Source: CALMEC01 sp964440285 (lineage in GTDB: Bacteria > Actinomycetota > Thermoleophilia > Miltoncostaeales > Miltoncostaeaceae). From it: 15,257 nt of DNA. The stretch covers positions 1 through 15,257 of the forward strand of contig CAYTRV010000048.1 of NCBI GenBank assembly GCA_964440285.1. Reading direction: 5' to 3'. The translations under genes and the position numbers were made by a program. Under the pieces are notes generated by a model. That model ran no database searches. It was not told where the DNA came from and was given only the letters and a program-made list of their open reading frames with translations. Positions 6,012-12,880 of the stretch are shown here, in pieces (the stretch's first letter is position 1; each line of letters begins with the position of its first letter).

Positions 6012-7121
6012 CTACTGGAGGCGGGCGGCCTCCGCCATGCTCGCGAGCTTCTGGAGCGACTGGTGCTCGACCTGCCGGATCCGCTCGCGGGTGACGTTGA
6101 ACGTGCGCCCCACCTCGTCGAGGGTCCGGGGCTTCTCGCCGCCCAGGCCGTAGCGCAGCTCCAGCACGCGACGCTCCCGGTAGGACAGCTGGTCCAGCAG
6201 GTCACCGAGCGCCTCGTGGCGCAGGGCCGTCTCGGCGGCGGCCTCGGGCGCCACCGAGTTCTCGTCGGCCAGGAACCGGACGAACTCCGCTTCCTCGTCC
6301 TCACCGACCGGCTTCTCCAGCGACACGATGGGTTGTGCGCTGCGGAGGATGTCCTCGACCTCCTCCGGCGGGAGGCCCGTCGCTTCGCCCAACTCCTCGA
6401 CGGTTGGCTCGCGGCCGAGTTGGCCGATCAGGACCCGTTCGGCGCGGCTGATCTGGTTGAGCTTCTCGACGACGTGTACGGGGATGCGGATGGTGCGGCC
6501 CTTGTCGGCGAGCGCACGGGTGACCGCCTGCCGGATCCACCACGTCGCATACGTGGAGAACTTGAACCCGCGGCGCCAGTCGAACTTCTCCACGGCGCGG
6601 ACCAGGCCCAGCGTGCCTTCCTGGATGAGGTCGAGGAAGGGGAGACCCCGGCCGCGGTAGGCCTTCGCGATCGACACGACCAGCCGGAGGTTCGCCTCCA
6701 CCATCTGGCGCTTGGCCTCGGGGTCGCCGGACTCGATGCGCTTCGCGAGGCTCACCTCCTGCGCGGCGGTCAGCAGCGGCACTCGCCCGATGTCCTTGAG
6801 GAACAGCTGGAGGGCGTCGGTGGTCTGCTCGACGGCCGGGTGGTGGCGGCGGTTGCGCTCCGCCTCCTCCAGCTCGGCCGCGCGGGCCCGGGCCTCGATG
6901 ACGTCGACGATGTCGACACCGAGCTCGTCGAGGTGCTGGTAGAGCTCCGCCTGCGCGGAGGCGTCGAGGTTGAGGCTGTCGAACGACTCGCCGACCTCCT
7001 CGACGCTGAGGAATCCGAGCTCCTGGCCCCGTGAGATGAGCGCTCGAAGCTCCCCTTCGTAGATCAGCTCTTGAAGTCCCGTCGCATCCGTCCTTTGATC
7101 GATGTTTCTCGCCCCGCACAA
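6012..7121 (-). CDS. rpoD: Primary-type RNA polymerase sigma factor (RpoD/SigA family), start uncertain
   Basis: This is a sigma-70 group 1/2 factor with regions 1.2 to 4.2 complete. Region 1.2 contains LQLFLKDIGRVPLLTAAQE. Region 2 contains ANLRLVVSIAKAYRGRGLPF, DLIQEGTLGLVRAVEKFDW and FSTYATWWIRQAVTRALAD. Region 3 contains IRIPVHVVEKLNQISRAERV. Region 4 contains ERRVLELRYGLGGEKPRTLDEVG and TRERIRQVEHQSLQKL. A short region 1.1-like start precedes them (GELRALISRGQELGFLSVEE). It directs RNA polymerase to housekeeping promoters. The 5' end is unclear. No ATG with a ribosome binding site lies in frame near the first recognisable residues. TTG at 7121 (369 residues) is used here. ATG at 7217 is in frame (401 residues) but has no ribosome binding site, and its extra residues look like random high-GC translation. 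An ATG at 7087 behind AAAGGA is out of frame by one base. The longer open frame up to 7784 overlaps the OmpA-domain gene and is rejected. Confidence 0.93.
   Translation of the reverse strand: MCGARNIDQRTDATGLQELIYEGELRALISRGQELGFLSVEEVGESFDSLNLDASAQAELYQHLDELGVDIVDVIEARARAAELEEAERNRRHHPAVEQTTDALQLFLKDIGRVPLLTAAQEVSLAKRIESGDPEAKRQMVEANLRLVVSIAKAYRGRGLPFLDLIQEGTLGLVRAVEKFDWRRGFKFSTYATWWIRQAVTRALADKGRTIRIPVHVVEKLNQISRAERVLIGQLGREPTVEELGEATGLPPEEVEDILRSAQPIVSLEKPVGEDEEAEFVRFLADENSVAPEAAAETALRHEALGDLLDQLSYRERRVLELRYGLGGEKPRTLDEVGRTFNVTRERIRQVEHQSLQKLASMAEAARLQ
7064..7087 (-). other. Eight-codon ORF with ribosome binding site inside the rpoD 5' region
   Basis: On the minus strand, AAAGGA (7091-7096) stands three bases before an ATG (7087-7085) that opens a frame MRRDFKS ending in TGA (7066-7064). 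This frame is one base off the rpoD frame. Adding one G to the run GGG just downstream of the ATG would make it read MRRGLQELIYEGEL, directly into rpoD. It is therefore either a leader peptide overlapping rpoD, or the true rpoD start hidden by a one-base error. Confidence 0.4.
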
Positions 7122-7437
7122 AGCCGCCGCGGTCGCGCCACGAAACCGACTTCCGCCGGCGAAGTCACCCAGGCCCCGACGGCCCTTCAGCCCCGCGCCG
7201 CCGGGCCACGCGAACATCCGGGACGTCGATACGTCAACGAATTCGGGGAGTGTAGACCGCTTTCGCCTGTTCGTACAGGGTCTCCCGGCCCGAAACGGCG
7301 AGAAAAGGGCCAGTTGGACATGGTCGGTCAGGTCGCCCACGCGGAGTCGGAGCACGCGGACGATCTGACGCGGCTGGTCGGCCGGGCCTCGCTGTAGGGT
7401 TTGTTCGTATCGATCGCGTCCGAAGGGCGGCGAGTGC
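7122..7437. promoter_or_regulatory. Divergent intergenic region between rpoD and the OmpA-domain gene
   Basis: About 316 bases separate the two divergent genes. On the minus strand, TACACT (7254-7249) with TGTACG 17 bases upstream (7277-7272) is a fair sigma-A promoter for rpoD, with a transcript start near 7242. On the plus strand, TAGGGT (7395-7400 region) could be a -10 for the OmpA-domain gene, but no convincing -35 is seen. No RNA gene or further coding frame is supported. Confidence 0.4.
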
Positions 7438-7986
7438 ATGGCGCAGGCACCACGAGAGCGTTCCATGGCCGGAGGCCCGGCGGGCTGGGTTGTGCTGCTC
7501 GGGCTGATGGTCCTTGCACTGGTCATCGCGGCCGCGACCAAGGGTTGCGGGGACTCCGATCCCACGTCGCCGGCCGCGCAGTCGCCGACGACCTCCACCG
7601 GAACCTCGACCGGCGCGGCGGGCGCGGCGGTGATCGACCAGATCAACAACGAGATCGACCGAACGGGCGTGCAGTTCGTCACCGGGAAGGCGGACCTCAC
7701 GGCGACAAGCCGCACCACGCTCGATCGGATCGCCGCGATCCTGACGACGAACGCGACCGTGAAGGCGGAGGTGCGCGGCCACACCGACAGCCAGGGCGAC
7801 GCCGCGAAGAACCTCGAGCTCAGCCAGCAGCGAGCTCAGGCCGTGGTGGACTATCTGGTGCAAAAGGCGATCCCGGTGACGCGCCTGTCGGCGAAGGGCC
7901 TCGGTGAGACCGTCCCGATCGACGACAACACCACCGAGGCCGGACGGGCGAAGAACCGGCGGGTGGAGTTCGCGCCCGCTCCGTAG
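7438..7986 (+). CDS. OmpA-domain peptidoglycan-binding envelope protein
   Basis: This 182-residue membrane-anchored protein has a basic N-terminus and a hydrophobic segment at about 16-34 (GWVVLLGLMVLALVIAA). A Ser/Thr/Pro-rich linker follows (40-62), then an OmpA C-terminal-like domain (about 75-180). The domain has GVQFVTGKADLT, the GHTDSQG loop (114-120), LSQQRAQAVVDYL and the NRRVEF motif (173-178). The aspartate of GHTD and the arginine of NRR are the residues that bind diaminopimelate in known members. It probably tethers the membrane to the cell wall. C37 after the helix (TKGC) is not a good lipobox. The start is ATG at 7438, with a weak upstream GGGCGGCGA; ATG at 7465 is the alternative. 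The NfeD-like gene follows after nine bases. Confidence 0.88.
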   Translation: MAQAPRERSMAGGPAGWVVLLGLMVLALVIAAATKGCGDSDPTSPAAQSPTTSTGTSTGAAGAAVIDQINNEIDRTGVQFVTGKADLTATSRTTLDRIAAILTTNATVKAEVRGHTDSQGDAAKNLELSQQRAQAVVDYLVQKAIPVTRLSAKGLGETVPIDDNTTEAGRAKNRRVEFAPAP

Positions 7987-7995
7987 ACGACGGGG

Positions 7996-8337
7996 ATGGC
8001 GTTCCTCGTGTCACTCATCGTCGGGTTCGGCGCGCTCGACGGACCGCTCCGGTGGCTGGTGATCGGAGCGGGCGCCGTCGTCGAGGTCGGAGAGGCCGCG
8101 TTCATGATCCGGTGGAGCCGGCGCGGGCGGCCGGCCGTGGGACCGGAGGCGCTCATCGGCGGACGTGCCATCGCCGCGACAGACTGCTCCCCCGACGGGC
8201 AGGTCCGGATCCACGGCGAGATCTGGTCGGCGCGGTGCGAGGCCGGCTGCCGTGCGGGCGATGGTGTCACCGTGACGGGCGTCGGCGGTCTCACGCTCAG
8301 GGTGGCCCCGTTGGAGCCCCCTGGCGACCCACCGTGA
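7996..8337 (+). CDS. Short NfeD-like membrane protein
   Basis: This 113-residue protein has one or two hydrophobic helices (about 2-38, LVSLIVGFGAL and LRWLVIGAGAVVEV) and a basic WSRRGRP junction. An OB-fold domain of the NfeD C-terminal type follows (about 50-105), containing LIGGRAIAATDCSPDGQV, RIHGEIWSARCEAG and a final TVTGVGGLTLRV strand. It lacks the serine-protease domain of long NfeD proteins, as is usual for short members that act with membrane-protein partners. No stomatin/SPFH gene, the usual partner, lies next to it. It starts nine bases after the OmpA-domain gene and precedes the MFS gene by 27, so it is probably part of a four-gene transcript. Confidence 0.8.
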   Translation: MAFLVSLIVGFGALDGPLRWLVIGAGAVVEVGEAAFMIRWSRRGRPAVGPEALIGGRAIAATDCSPDGQVRIHGEIWSARCEAGCRAGDGVTVTGVGGLTLRVAPLEPPGDPP

Positions 8338-8364
8338 TCCCCGCGACATCCCCCTTGGTCCACA

Positions 8365-9771
8365 ATGGACCGGATGGGTGACACGGCGACGCCGTTCCCG
8401 ACGTCAACCGAGCAGGGAGGCGCAACGGCGCGCGTCGCGCGGTGGCGGCGCCGCTCGGTTGCTCTTGTGGTCGGACTCGTCCTCGCGGACTCGTCGGTCG
8501 TGATCCTCGCGCTCCCCGCAATCTACCGGGAGTTCGGCGCGGAGGTCGCCCATGTGGCGTGGGTCATCACGGCGTTCAACCTCACGCTCGCCGCGGCGGC
8601 CGTCCCTGCGGCGGCGCTGGTGCCCCGAGTCGGGGCGAACCGCCTGTGTGCGCTCGGACTCGCCGGGTTCGGCGCGGCGTCGCTCGCCTGCGCGCTGGCC
8701 CCGTCGCTCGGGGTGCTGATCGGGGCGCGGGCGGTGCAGGGGCTGTCGGGCGCGGCCGCGGTCTGCGCTGCGTTGGAGCTCCTGCCGGCGGTCTCCGGAG
8801 GTGAGGCGGGAGCGGCCCGTTCCTGGGCTGTGGCCGGTGTGGTCGGGGCGGCGGTCGGACCGGCGATCGGCGGGCTGCTCACCGAAGCACTGTCCTGGCA
8901 GACCATCTTCATCGTCCAGGTGCCCCTCGCGATGGGTCTGATCTCGCTCATCGGCCTGCGAGGGGCGCGGACGCGACCTGAGCCGACCGGGCGGCCGCAC
9001 CTGGCGGCCAACGTCGCTCTCGCACTCCTCTCGGCAGGGCTGACCGCAGCGCTGTTCCTCCTTGTGCTGCTGCTGATCGAAGGGTGGCGCCTGTCGCCGA
9101 TCGCCGCGGCGGCGGTCGTGTCTGTGCTTCCCGCGGCGTCGATCCTCACCGGGCCGTTCGAGGGCCGGGTGGGGCAGGTGCGCACCCGCGTTGCCGCGGG
9201 CGCGATCGTCGGGTCGGGGGGACTGGCCGCGCTCGGGCTGATGCCCGGCTCGGGCTGGTGGTGGACGGTCCCGGCGCAGGTGCTCGTCGGCATCGGCCTT
9301 GCGCTCGCGTTGGGCGGCCTGACCGATGCGGCCCTGGCCGGACGCTCGCGCCCGGCCCTTCACGGAGGCGTCACGATCGCCTCACGGCACGCGGGCATCG
9401 TGCTGGGGTTGCTGCTCCTGACACCGGTGTTCGTCGGCGATCTCGATCGGCAGCGCGGCCGGGCGGAGCAACGGGGGTTGGAGCTGGTACTCGACTCCAG
9501 GATCGCACCGACCACCAAGCTGGCGCTCGCGGACGTCCTCACCGCGGATCTGCGGCGCGAGCCGGGACGGCTCCCAGACATCCGCCGATCGTTTGCGAAG
9601 GTCGACCCCGAGGCGTCCGATCGGGCGGAGTTCAGGGCACTGGCGACCCGCCTCGGCGATCAGCTCGATCGGGCGGCCACGAGCTCGTTCTCGCGATCGT
9701 TCCTGCTGGCGGCGCTGCTCGCGGTGCTGGGTTTGGTGCCCGTCGCGATGTCACGTGAGGTGCGCCTGTGA
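8365..9771 (+). CDS. MFS transporter with a large extracytoplasmic loop before the last helix
   Basis: This 468-residue major facilitator protein of the drug:H+ antiporter type has helices from residue 30 onward. Helix 1 carries LVLADSSVVILALPAI, close to the D-x-x-I/V-V-x-x-A-L-P pattern of DHA2 exporters. The motif C-like GAAVGPAIGGLL is near 165-177. About eleven helices precede residue 356. Residues about 357-440 are then charged and hydrophilic (from GDLDRQRGRAEQRG to GDQLDRAATSS), followed by one last helix (SFLLAALLAVLGLVPVAM). That soluble insert is predicted to lie outside the cell and is unusual. The substrate is unknown. Starts at 8365 or 8374 are both ATG. Its last codons overlap the start of the next gene by four bases (GTGA). 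Confidence 0.87.
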   Translation: MDRMGDTATPFPTSTEQGGATARVARWRRRSVALVVGLVLADSSVVILALPAIYREFGAEVAHVAWVITAFNLTLAAAAVPAAALVPRVGANRLCALGLAGFGAASLACALAPSLGVLIGARAVQGLSGAAAVCAALELLPAVSGGEAGAARSWAVAGVVGAAVGPAIGGLLTEALSWQTIFIVQVPLAMGLISLIGLRGARTRPEPTGRPHLAANVALALLSAGLTAALFLLVLLLIEGWRLSPIAAAAVVSVLPAASILTGPFEGRVGQVRTRVAAGAIVGSGGLAALGLMPGSGWWWTVPAQVLVGIGLALALGGLTDAALAGRSRPALHGGVTIASRHAGIVLGLLLLTPVFVGDLDRQRGRAEQRGLELVLDSRIAPTTKLALADVLTADLRREPGRLPDIRRSFAKVDPEASDRAEFRALATRLGDQLDRAATSSFSRSFLLAALLAVLGLVPVAMSREVRL

Positions 9772-10214
9772 AGCGAGCGTGGATCCTGGCGGCGGCGGTC
9801 GCGCTCGGTGCGGGCCTGCCGGGGGCCTACCTGGCCCTGGGCGGCGGTTCGTACGAGACGCCACCGGTGGCCGACCCATGTGCCACCCGGGAGTGGCGGA
9901 ACCCGGACGGGCTGGAGCGGGTGGCCGAGCAGATCGTCCTGTCCACCCTCGACGGCGCCGCGTGCGACCTGGGCGTCTCGCGCGAGGCGTTGGTCCTGGC
10001 GCTCGCCACGAACGACTCGCGCGCCAGGTTCGCGCGGGAGAAGAACCTCGACGCCGACGCGGTCGAGCAGGCGGTGCGACGAGGCCTCGTCCGCGCCGTG
10101 GACGACGCCGAAACGGCGGGCGCCCTCCGGGGCTGGCAGGCCGATCTCCTCCGGGCCGCCTCGTCGCGCGTGCCGGTCGACGAGCTCCTGGACATCGTGG
10201 ACCGCTTCCGCTGA
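9768..10214 (+). CDS. Exported helical protein coupled to the MFS transporter, function unknown
   Basis: This 148-residue protein starts with the GTG of a GTGA overlap with the transporter stop, so its translation is coupled to the transporter. It has an N-terminal signal or anchor (KRAWILAAAVALGAGLPGAYLAL, in two parts about 2-24). The rest is hydrophilic and mostly helical, with two cysteines (C38, C64) that could form a disulfide outside the membrane. Segments such as LERVAEQIVLSTLDGAACDL and REALVLALATNDSRARFA look like small helical bundles. It is not recognised as any named family. Because the transporter has an unusual outside domain, a partner role on the outer face of the membrane is a reasonable guess but untested. 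Confidence 0.75.
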   Translation: MKRAWILAAAVALGAGLPGAYLALGGGSYETPPVADPCATREWRNPDGLERVAEQIVLSTLDGAACDLGVSREALVLALATNDSRARFAREKNLDADAVEQAVRRGLVRAVDDAETAGALRGWQADLLRAASSRVPVDELLDIVDRFR

Positions 10215-10320
10215 TGTCGGCCGGGATCCACGTCGCCGGTCGCCTGCTGATTCTCGGCCAACGCACGCAAACTGCAGTTATGTCGCTTTCGAGCAAGTCG
10301 AGGGTCCCCTCAACGTCTCA

Positions 10321-10347
10321 GTCCACCGCCTTCGGGGTGCGGTGGAC
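10321..10347 (+). terminator. Hairpin downstream of the OmpA-NfeD-MFS gene run
   Basis: GTCCACCGC (10321-10329) pairs with GCGGTGGAC (10339-10347), a perfect 9-bp stem with a nine-base loop. It lies about 106 bases after the last stop codon of the run. No T-run follows, so a hairpin-only terminator is the best reading. Confidence 0.5.
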
Positions 10348-10436
10348 CGAAGTCGCCTTCACCCGGACCCGGTCTCTCCTGCCCAGCCGCGGCGCGGAGG
10401 GCCGCTCCGCGCGGGTGTGGCGCGGTTCGGGGATCG

Positions 10437-10465
10437 GGGTTACGCTCGCCTTGGTTCGGTAACCC
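10437..10465 (+). promoter_or_regulatory. Inverted repeat just upstream of the cupin gene
   Basis: GGGTTAC (10437-10443) and GTAACCC (10459-10465) form a perfect 7-base inverted repeat with a 15-base spacer. The arm centres are 22 bases apart, about two helical turns. This suits a dimeric repressor or activator. It ends about 20 bases before the cupin start and overlaps a possible -10 (TACGCT, 10441-10446). A hairpin in the leader RNA is the alternative. Confidence 0.45.
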
Positions 10466-10483
10466 GTCGGGAATGGGAGGAGA

Positions 10484-10852
10484 ATGATGGCGAGCATCGA
10501 GGTCAGGAACTTCGACTCACCTGACCAGACGCGGCCGTTCGAGGGCAAGGGGCAGGCGTCGTTCATCACGGTCGCCGGGAAGGAGATCGGGAGGGGCGTC
10601 TTCGAGCCGGGATGGCGGTGGAGCGAGAACGTCAAGCCCATCGCCGGCACCGAATGGTGCGAGTTCACGCACCTGATGTACGTGGTGTCCGGCCGGATGC
10701 GGATCATGATGGAGGACGGGAGCGCCGCGGAGGTCGGGCCGGGGGATGTGGTGTCGGTCCCGCCCCGCCACGACGCCGAGGTGATCGGCGACGAGGCATG
10801 CGTCACGGTCGACATCGGCCACGAGGACAGCGACTACGCGAAGTGGTCCTGA
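10484..10852 (+). CDS. Small cupin-domain protein
   Basis: This is a single-domain cupin of 122 residues. The beta-barrel core runs about 40-110, with FTHLMYVVSGRMRIMMEDG (61-79) as the first cupin motif and VGPGDVVSVPPRHDAEV (84-100) as the second. The second motif keeps its histidine (H96). The first has only H63 where most metal cupins have H-x-H and a glutamate, so metal binding may be altered or lost. Catalytic function is unknown. GGAGG at 10476-10480 leaves three bases to the first ATG (10484) and six to the second (10487). The second start, MASIEV, is therefore equally or more likely. The gene stands alone, convergent with the reductase gene. Its upstream inverted repeat suggests dedicated regulation. 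Confidence 0.83.
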   Translation: MMASIEVRNFDSPDQTRPFEGKGQASFITVAGKEIGRGVFEPGWRWSENVKPIAGTEWCEFTHLMYVVSGRMRIMMEDGSAAEVGPGDVVSVPPRHDAEVIGDEACVTVDIGHEDSDYAKWS

Positions 10853-10887
10853 GTCCGCACGAGGATGTGGTGCAGGAGGTTTGCGCG

Positions 10888-12114
10888 CTAGCGGGCGGCG
10901 AGATCCTCCAGCGGAACGTCCGGATCGCCCAACTCCCCGGAATCGACATGGGCGCGTGAACGGATCAGCGTCTGGATCGGGTCGGTGACGTCCCACACGT
11001 TGACGTTCATCCCCGCGACGACACGGTCGTCTTTCATCCAAAAGGCGATGAACTCCCGCCTCGCCGGGTCGCCGCGGAAGATGACCCGGTCCCATTCGGT
11101 GGCGTGGCCCGAGTACTCCATGCCGACGTCGTACTGGTCGGAGAAGAAGTACGGCAGGCGCTCGTAGGGTGTCCCCTTCCCCAACATTCCGCGCGCGGCG
11201 GCGGGACCTTGGTTGAGGGCGTTCGCCCAGTGCTCGACGCGGATGTGCGCGCCGTAGAAGGGGTGGCGCGCGTTCGCCACATCTCCGGCGGCGAAGATCC
11301 CCGGGGCGCTCGTCGCGAGGCGCTCGTCGACGACGATGCCGTTGTCGACGGTGAGCCCCGCACGCTCGGCGAGCTCGGTACGCGGCCTCACCCCCACCCC
11401 GACGACGACGAAGTCGCAGTCGTTGGCGGTGCCGTCGGCCAGGCGTACCCGTTCCACGCGCCCGGCGCCCTCGAAACCGTCCACGCCGGCTCCGCCAAGG
11501 AAGCGCACGCCGTGATCGGTGTGGATGTCGCGGTAGACCGCGCCGACCTCCGCGCCGAGCACCCGCTCCAACGGGACGCCGGCCTGCTCGACCAGCGTGA
11601 CCTCGAGCCCCTTCTGGCGTGCGGATGCGGCGGCCTCGGCGCCGATCCAGCCCGCGCCGATCACCACGACGCGCCCACCGGACTCGAGGCGGGCGCGAAG
11701 CTCGTCGCAATCGGAGAGCGTGCGAAGGTAGAACACGCCGTCGAGTTCGGCGCCGGGCACGGACAGGCGCCGTGGCTCGGCGCCGACGCTGAGAAGCAAC
11801 CGGTCGTAGGACACACGCTCTCCGGCCGCGAGCACCACCTCGTTCGCCTTCACGTCGATCGCCTCGACATGGCAGGACGTCCGAAGCTCGATTTCCTGGG
11901 CCGCGTAGAAGCCCTCGTCGTGGACGTAGACCTTGGACCGCTCCGACTCGCCGCGCAGGTAGTCCTTGGACAGGGGCGGCCGCTCGTAGGGACGCTCGGG
12001 CTCCTGACCGATCAGGACGACCCGACCGTCGAAGCCCTCCTCACGCAGCGTCTCCGCCGCCTTGGCGCCGGCGAGGCTCGCGCCCACGATCACCATCGTC
12101 CGCTTCGCGCTCAC
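10888..12114 (-). CDS. FAD-dependent NAD(P)H oxidoreductase, ferredoxin-reductase type
   Basis: This is a 408-residue flavoprotein of the BphA4/rhodocoxin reductase/AIF-like group. The FAD dinucleotide fold is VIVGASLAGAKAAETL (8-23). The RPYERPPLSKDYL segment (41-53) is typical of the ferredoxin- and rubredoxin-reductase branch. The NAD(P) fold is VVVIGAGWIGAEAAA (149-163). The second FAD contact is TSAPGIFAAGDVA (about 287-299). It should pass electrons from NAD(P)H to a small iron-sulfur or other partner, but no ferredoxin or P450 gene is in the window. Length is normal. GTG at 12114 overlaps the TGA of the sigma-like gene by four bases (GTGA), so it is translated right after that protein. 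The enzyme is probably cytoplasmic. Confidence 0.92.
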   Translation of the reverse strand: MSAKRTMVIVGASLAGAKAAETLREEGFDGRVVLIGQEPERPYERPPLSKDYLRGESERSKVYVHDEGFYAAQEIELRTSCHVEAIDVKANEVVLAAGERVSYDRLLLSVGAEPRRLSVPGAELDGVFYLRTLSDCDELRARLESGGRVVVIGAGWIGAEAAASARQKGLEVTLVEQAGVPLERVLGAEVGAVYRDIHTDHGVRFLGGAGVDGFEGAGRVERVRLADGTANDCDFVVVGVGVRPRTELAERAGLTVDNGIVVDERLATSAPGIFAAGDVANARHPFYGAHIRVEHWANALNQGPAAARGMLGKGTPYERLPYFFSDQYDVGMEYSGHATEWDRVIFRGDPARREFIAFWMKDDRVVAGMNVNVWDVTDPIQTLIRSRAHVDSGELGDPDVPLEDLAAR

Positions 12115-12659
12115 GCTGCGCCTCCCGCGTCGTCCGCGGCGACGAGCTCGAACAGGCTGTCACGCTCCTCGGCGCAGGCCGGACATCCCTCCCGGTGCGC
12201 ACGCATGCCCGGCAGGAGCTCCAGGCCGCCGGGCTCGGGCAGCGGAATCTCGCGGCCCTGCCAGGCACGGCGGCGGAGCTTGACGGCCGCCTCGAGCAGC
12301 GCGAACTTGTAGGCCCACGTCGTGAACCGGCTCTCACCGCGGAAGTCATCGAGGCGGGCGAGCACCGCGACGAGCGCATCGTCGGCGGCCTGGTTGGCGA
12401 CGTCGTCGAAGTCGCCGCCGCGAACGTGAGGCAGCACGCGCCGGCGGCGGGCGACTTCGAAACGCGCCGCGCGGAGAAGCAGCACGTGTAGGCGCCCGAT
12501 GGCCTCATCGCGAACCGCGCCATGATCGCGGAGCTCCTCGAGCCATCTGCGCGAGGCCGGATCGGGCCGCCGGACGCCCGGCCCATTCACGGCTGGCGCA
12601 GTCCTGGACGATGAGGAGCCCATGCCCGTCAGGCTACTCGCGGGCAGCGCTCTCAGCAT
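12111..12659 (-). CDS. Sigma-factor-like protein: region 2 joined to an H-x3-C-x2-C tail, region 4 missing
   Basis: This is a 182-residue protein. Residues about 50-135 are sigma-70 region 2 of the ECF kind (DEAIGRLHVLLLRAARFEV, DDVANQAADDALVAVLARL, FRGESRFTTWAYKFALLEAA, KLRRRAWQGRE). ECF factors normally continue with a linker and a region 4 helix-turn-helix that reads the -35 box. Here region 4 is absent. After GGLELLPG the protein ends with an anti-sigma-like zinc-finger tail, H155-x3-C159-x2-C162 (MRAHREGCPACAEERDSLFEL). The ATG at 12659 overlaps the stop of the upstream small gene (ATGCTGA), and the reductase start overlaps its stop. It could be a redox- or zinc-sensitive regulator, a dominant-negative sigma, or a fusion left by deletion of region 4 and the start of an anti-sigma gene. 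Confidence 0.78.
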   Translation of the reverse strand: MLRALPASSLTGMGSSSSRTAPAVNGPGVRRPDPASRRWLEELRDHGAVRDEAIGRLHVLLLRAARFEVARRRRVLPHVRGGDFDDVANQAADDALVAVLARLDDFRGESRFTTWAYKFALLEAAVKLRRRAWQGREIPLPEPGGLELLPGMRAHREGCPACAEERDSLFELVAADDAGGAA

Positions 12660-12880
12660 CGGCCGGGCCCCGTCTCGAGGGGCTCGAGGATCCGGGCGGC
12701 GAGCCCGGGCGGGCAGTCGCGCTCGGTCAGCTCGATCAGAGCGTGAAGGTGTCGTAGCGGCAGTCGGGGCGAGGCGGCCGGCAAGCCCCGGGGAAAGCCT
12801 GCGGCGCCAAGGCGCCGCCTGCGCCAGGCGACGACCTCGCCAGCGAGCTTCGAGTCCGATCTGGCTGAGAGCTCGCCCAT
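12653..12880 (-). CDS. Small CPP-motif protein, first gene of the sigma-reductase run
   Basis: This is a 75-residue protein, easily missed because a long open frame continues upstream to 13396. The conserved-looking core is GEVVAWRRRRLGAAGFP (14-30) and HLHALIELTERDCPPGL (44-60), then AARILEPLE. From memory, this matches small hypothetical proteins with an AGF...DLHALxEL..xGCPPxLAxRIL pattern found in Thermoleophilia-type actinobacteria; their function is unknown to me. The ATG at 12880 is preceded by ACGAGGT, a close but usable ribosome binding site. The stop overlaps the sigma-like start by seven bases. The middle (residues about 31-43) fits the pattern poorly in this frame. A neighbouring frame at 12751-12765 reads DCRYD, which suggests compensating insertions and deletions. 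Confidence 0.6.
   Translation of the reverse strand: MGELSARSDSKLAGEVVAWRRRRLGAAGFPRGLPAASPRLPLRHLHALIELTERDCPPGLAARILEPLETGPGRC

Noticed and set aside
7122..7784. N-terminal extension of the sigma factor to 590 residues
   Set aside because: It would run antisense through the OmpA-domain gene and shows no sigma region; the conserved protein starts near 7100.
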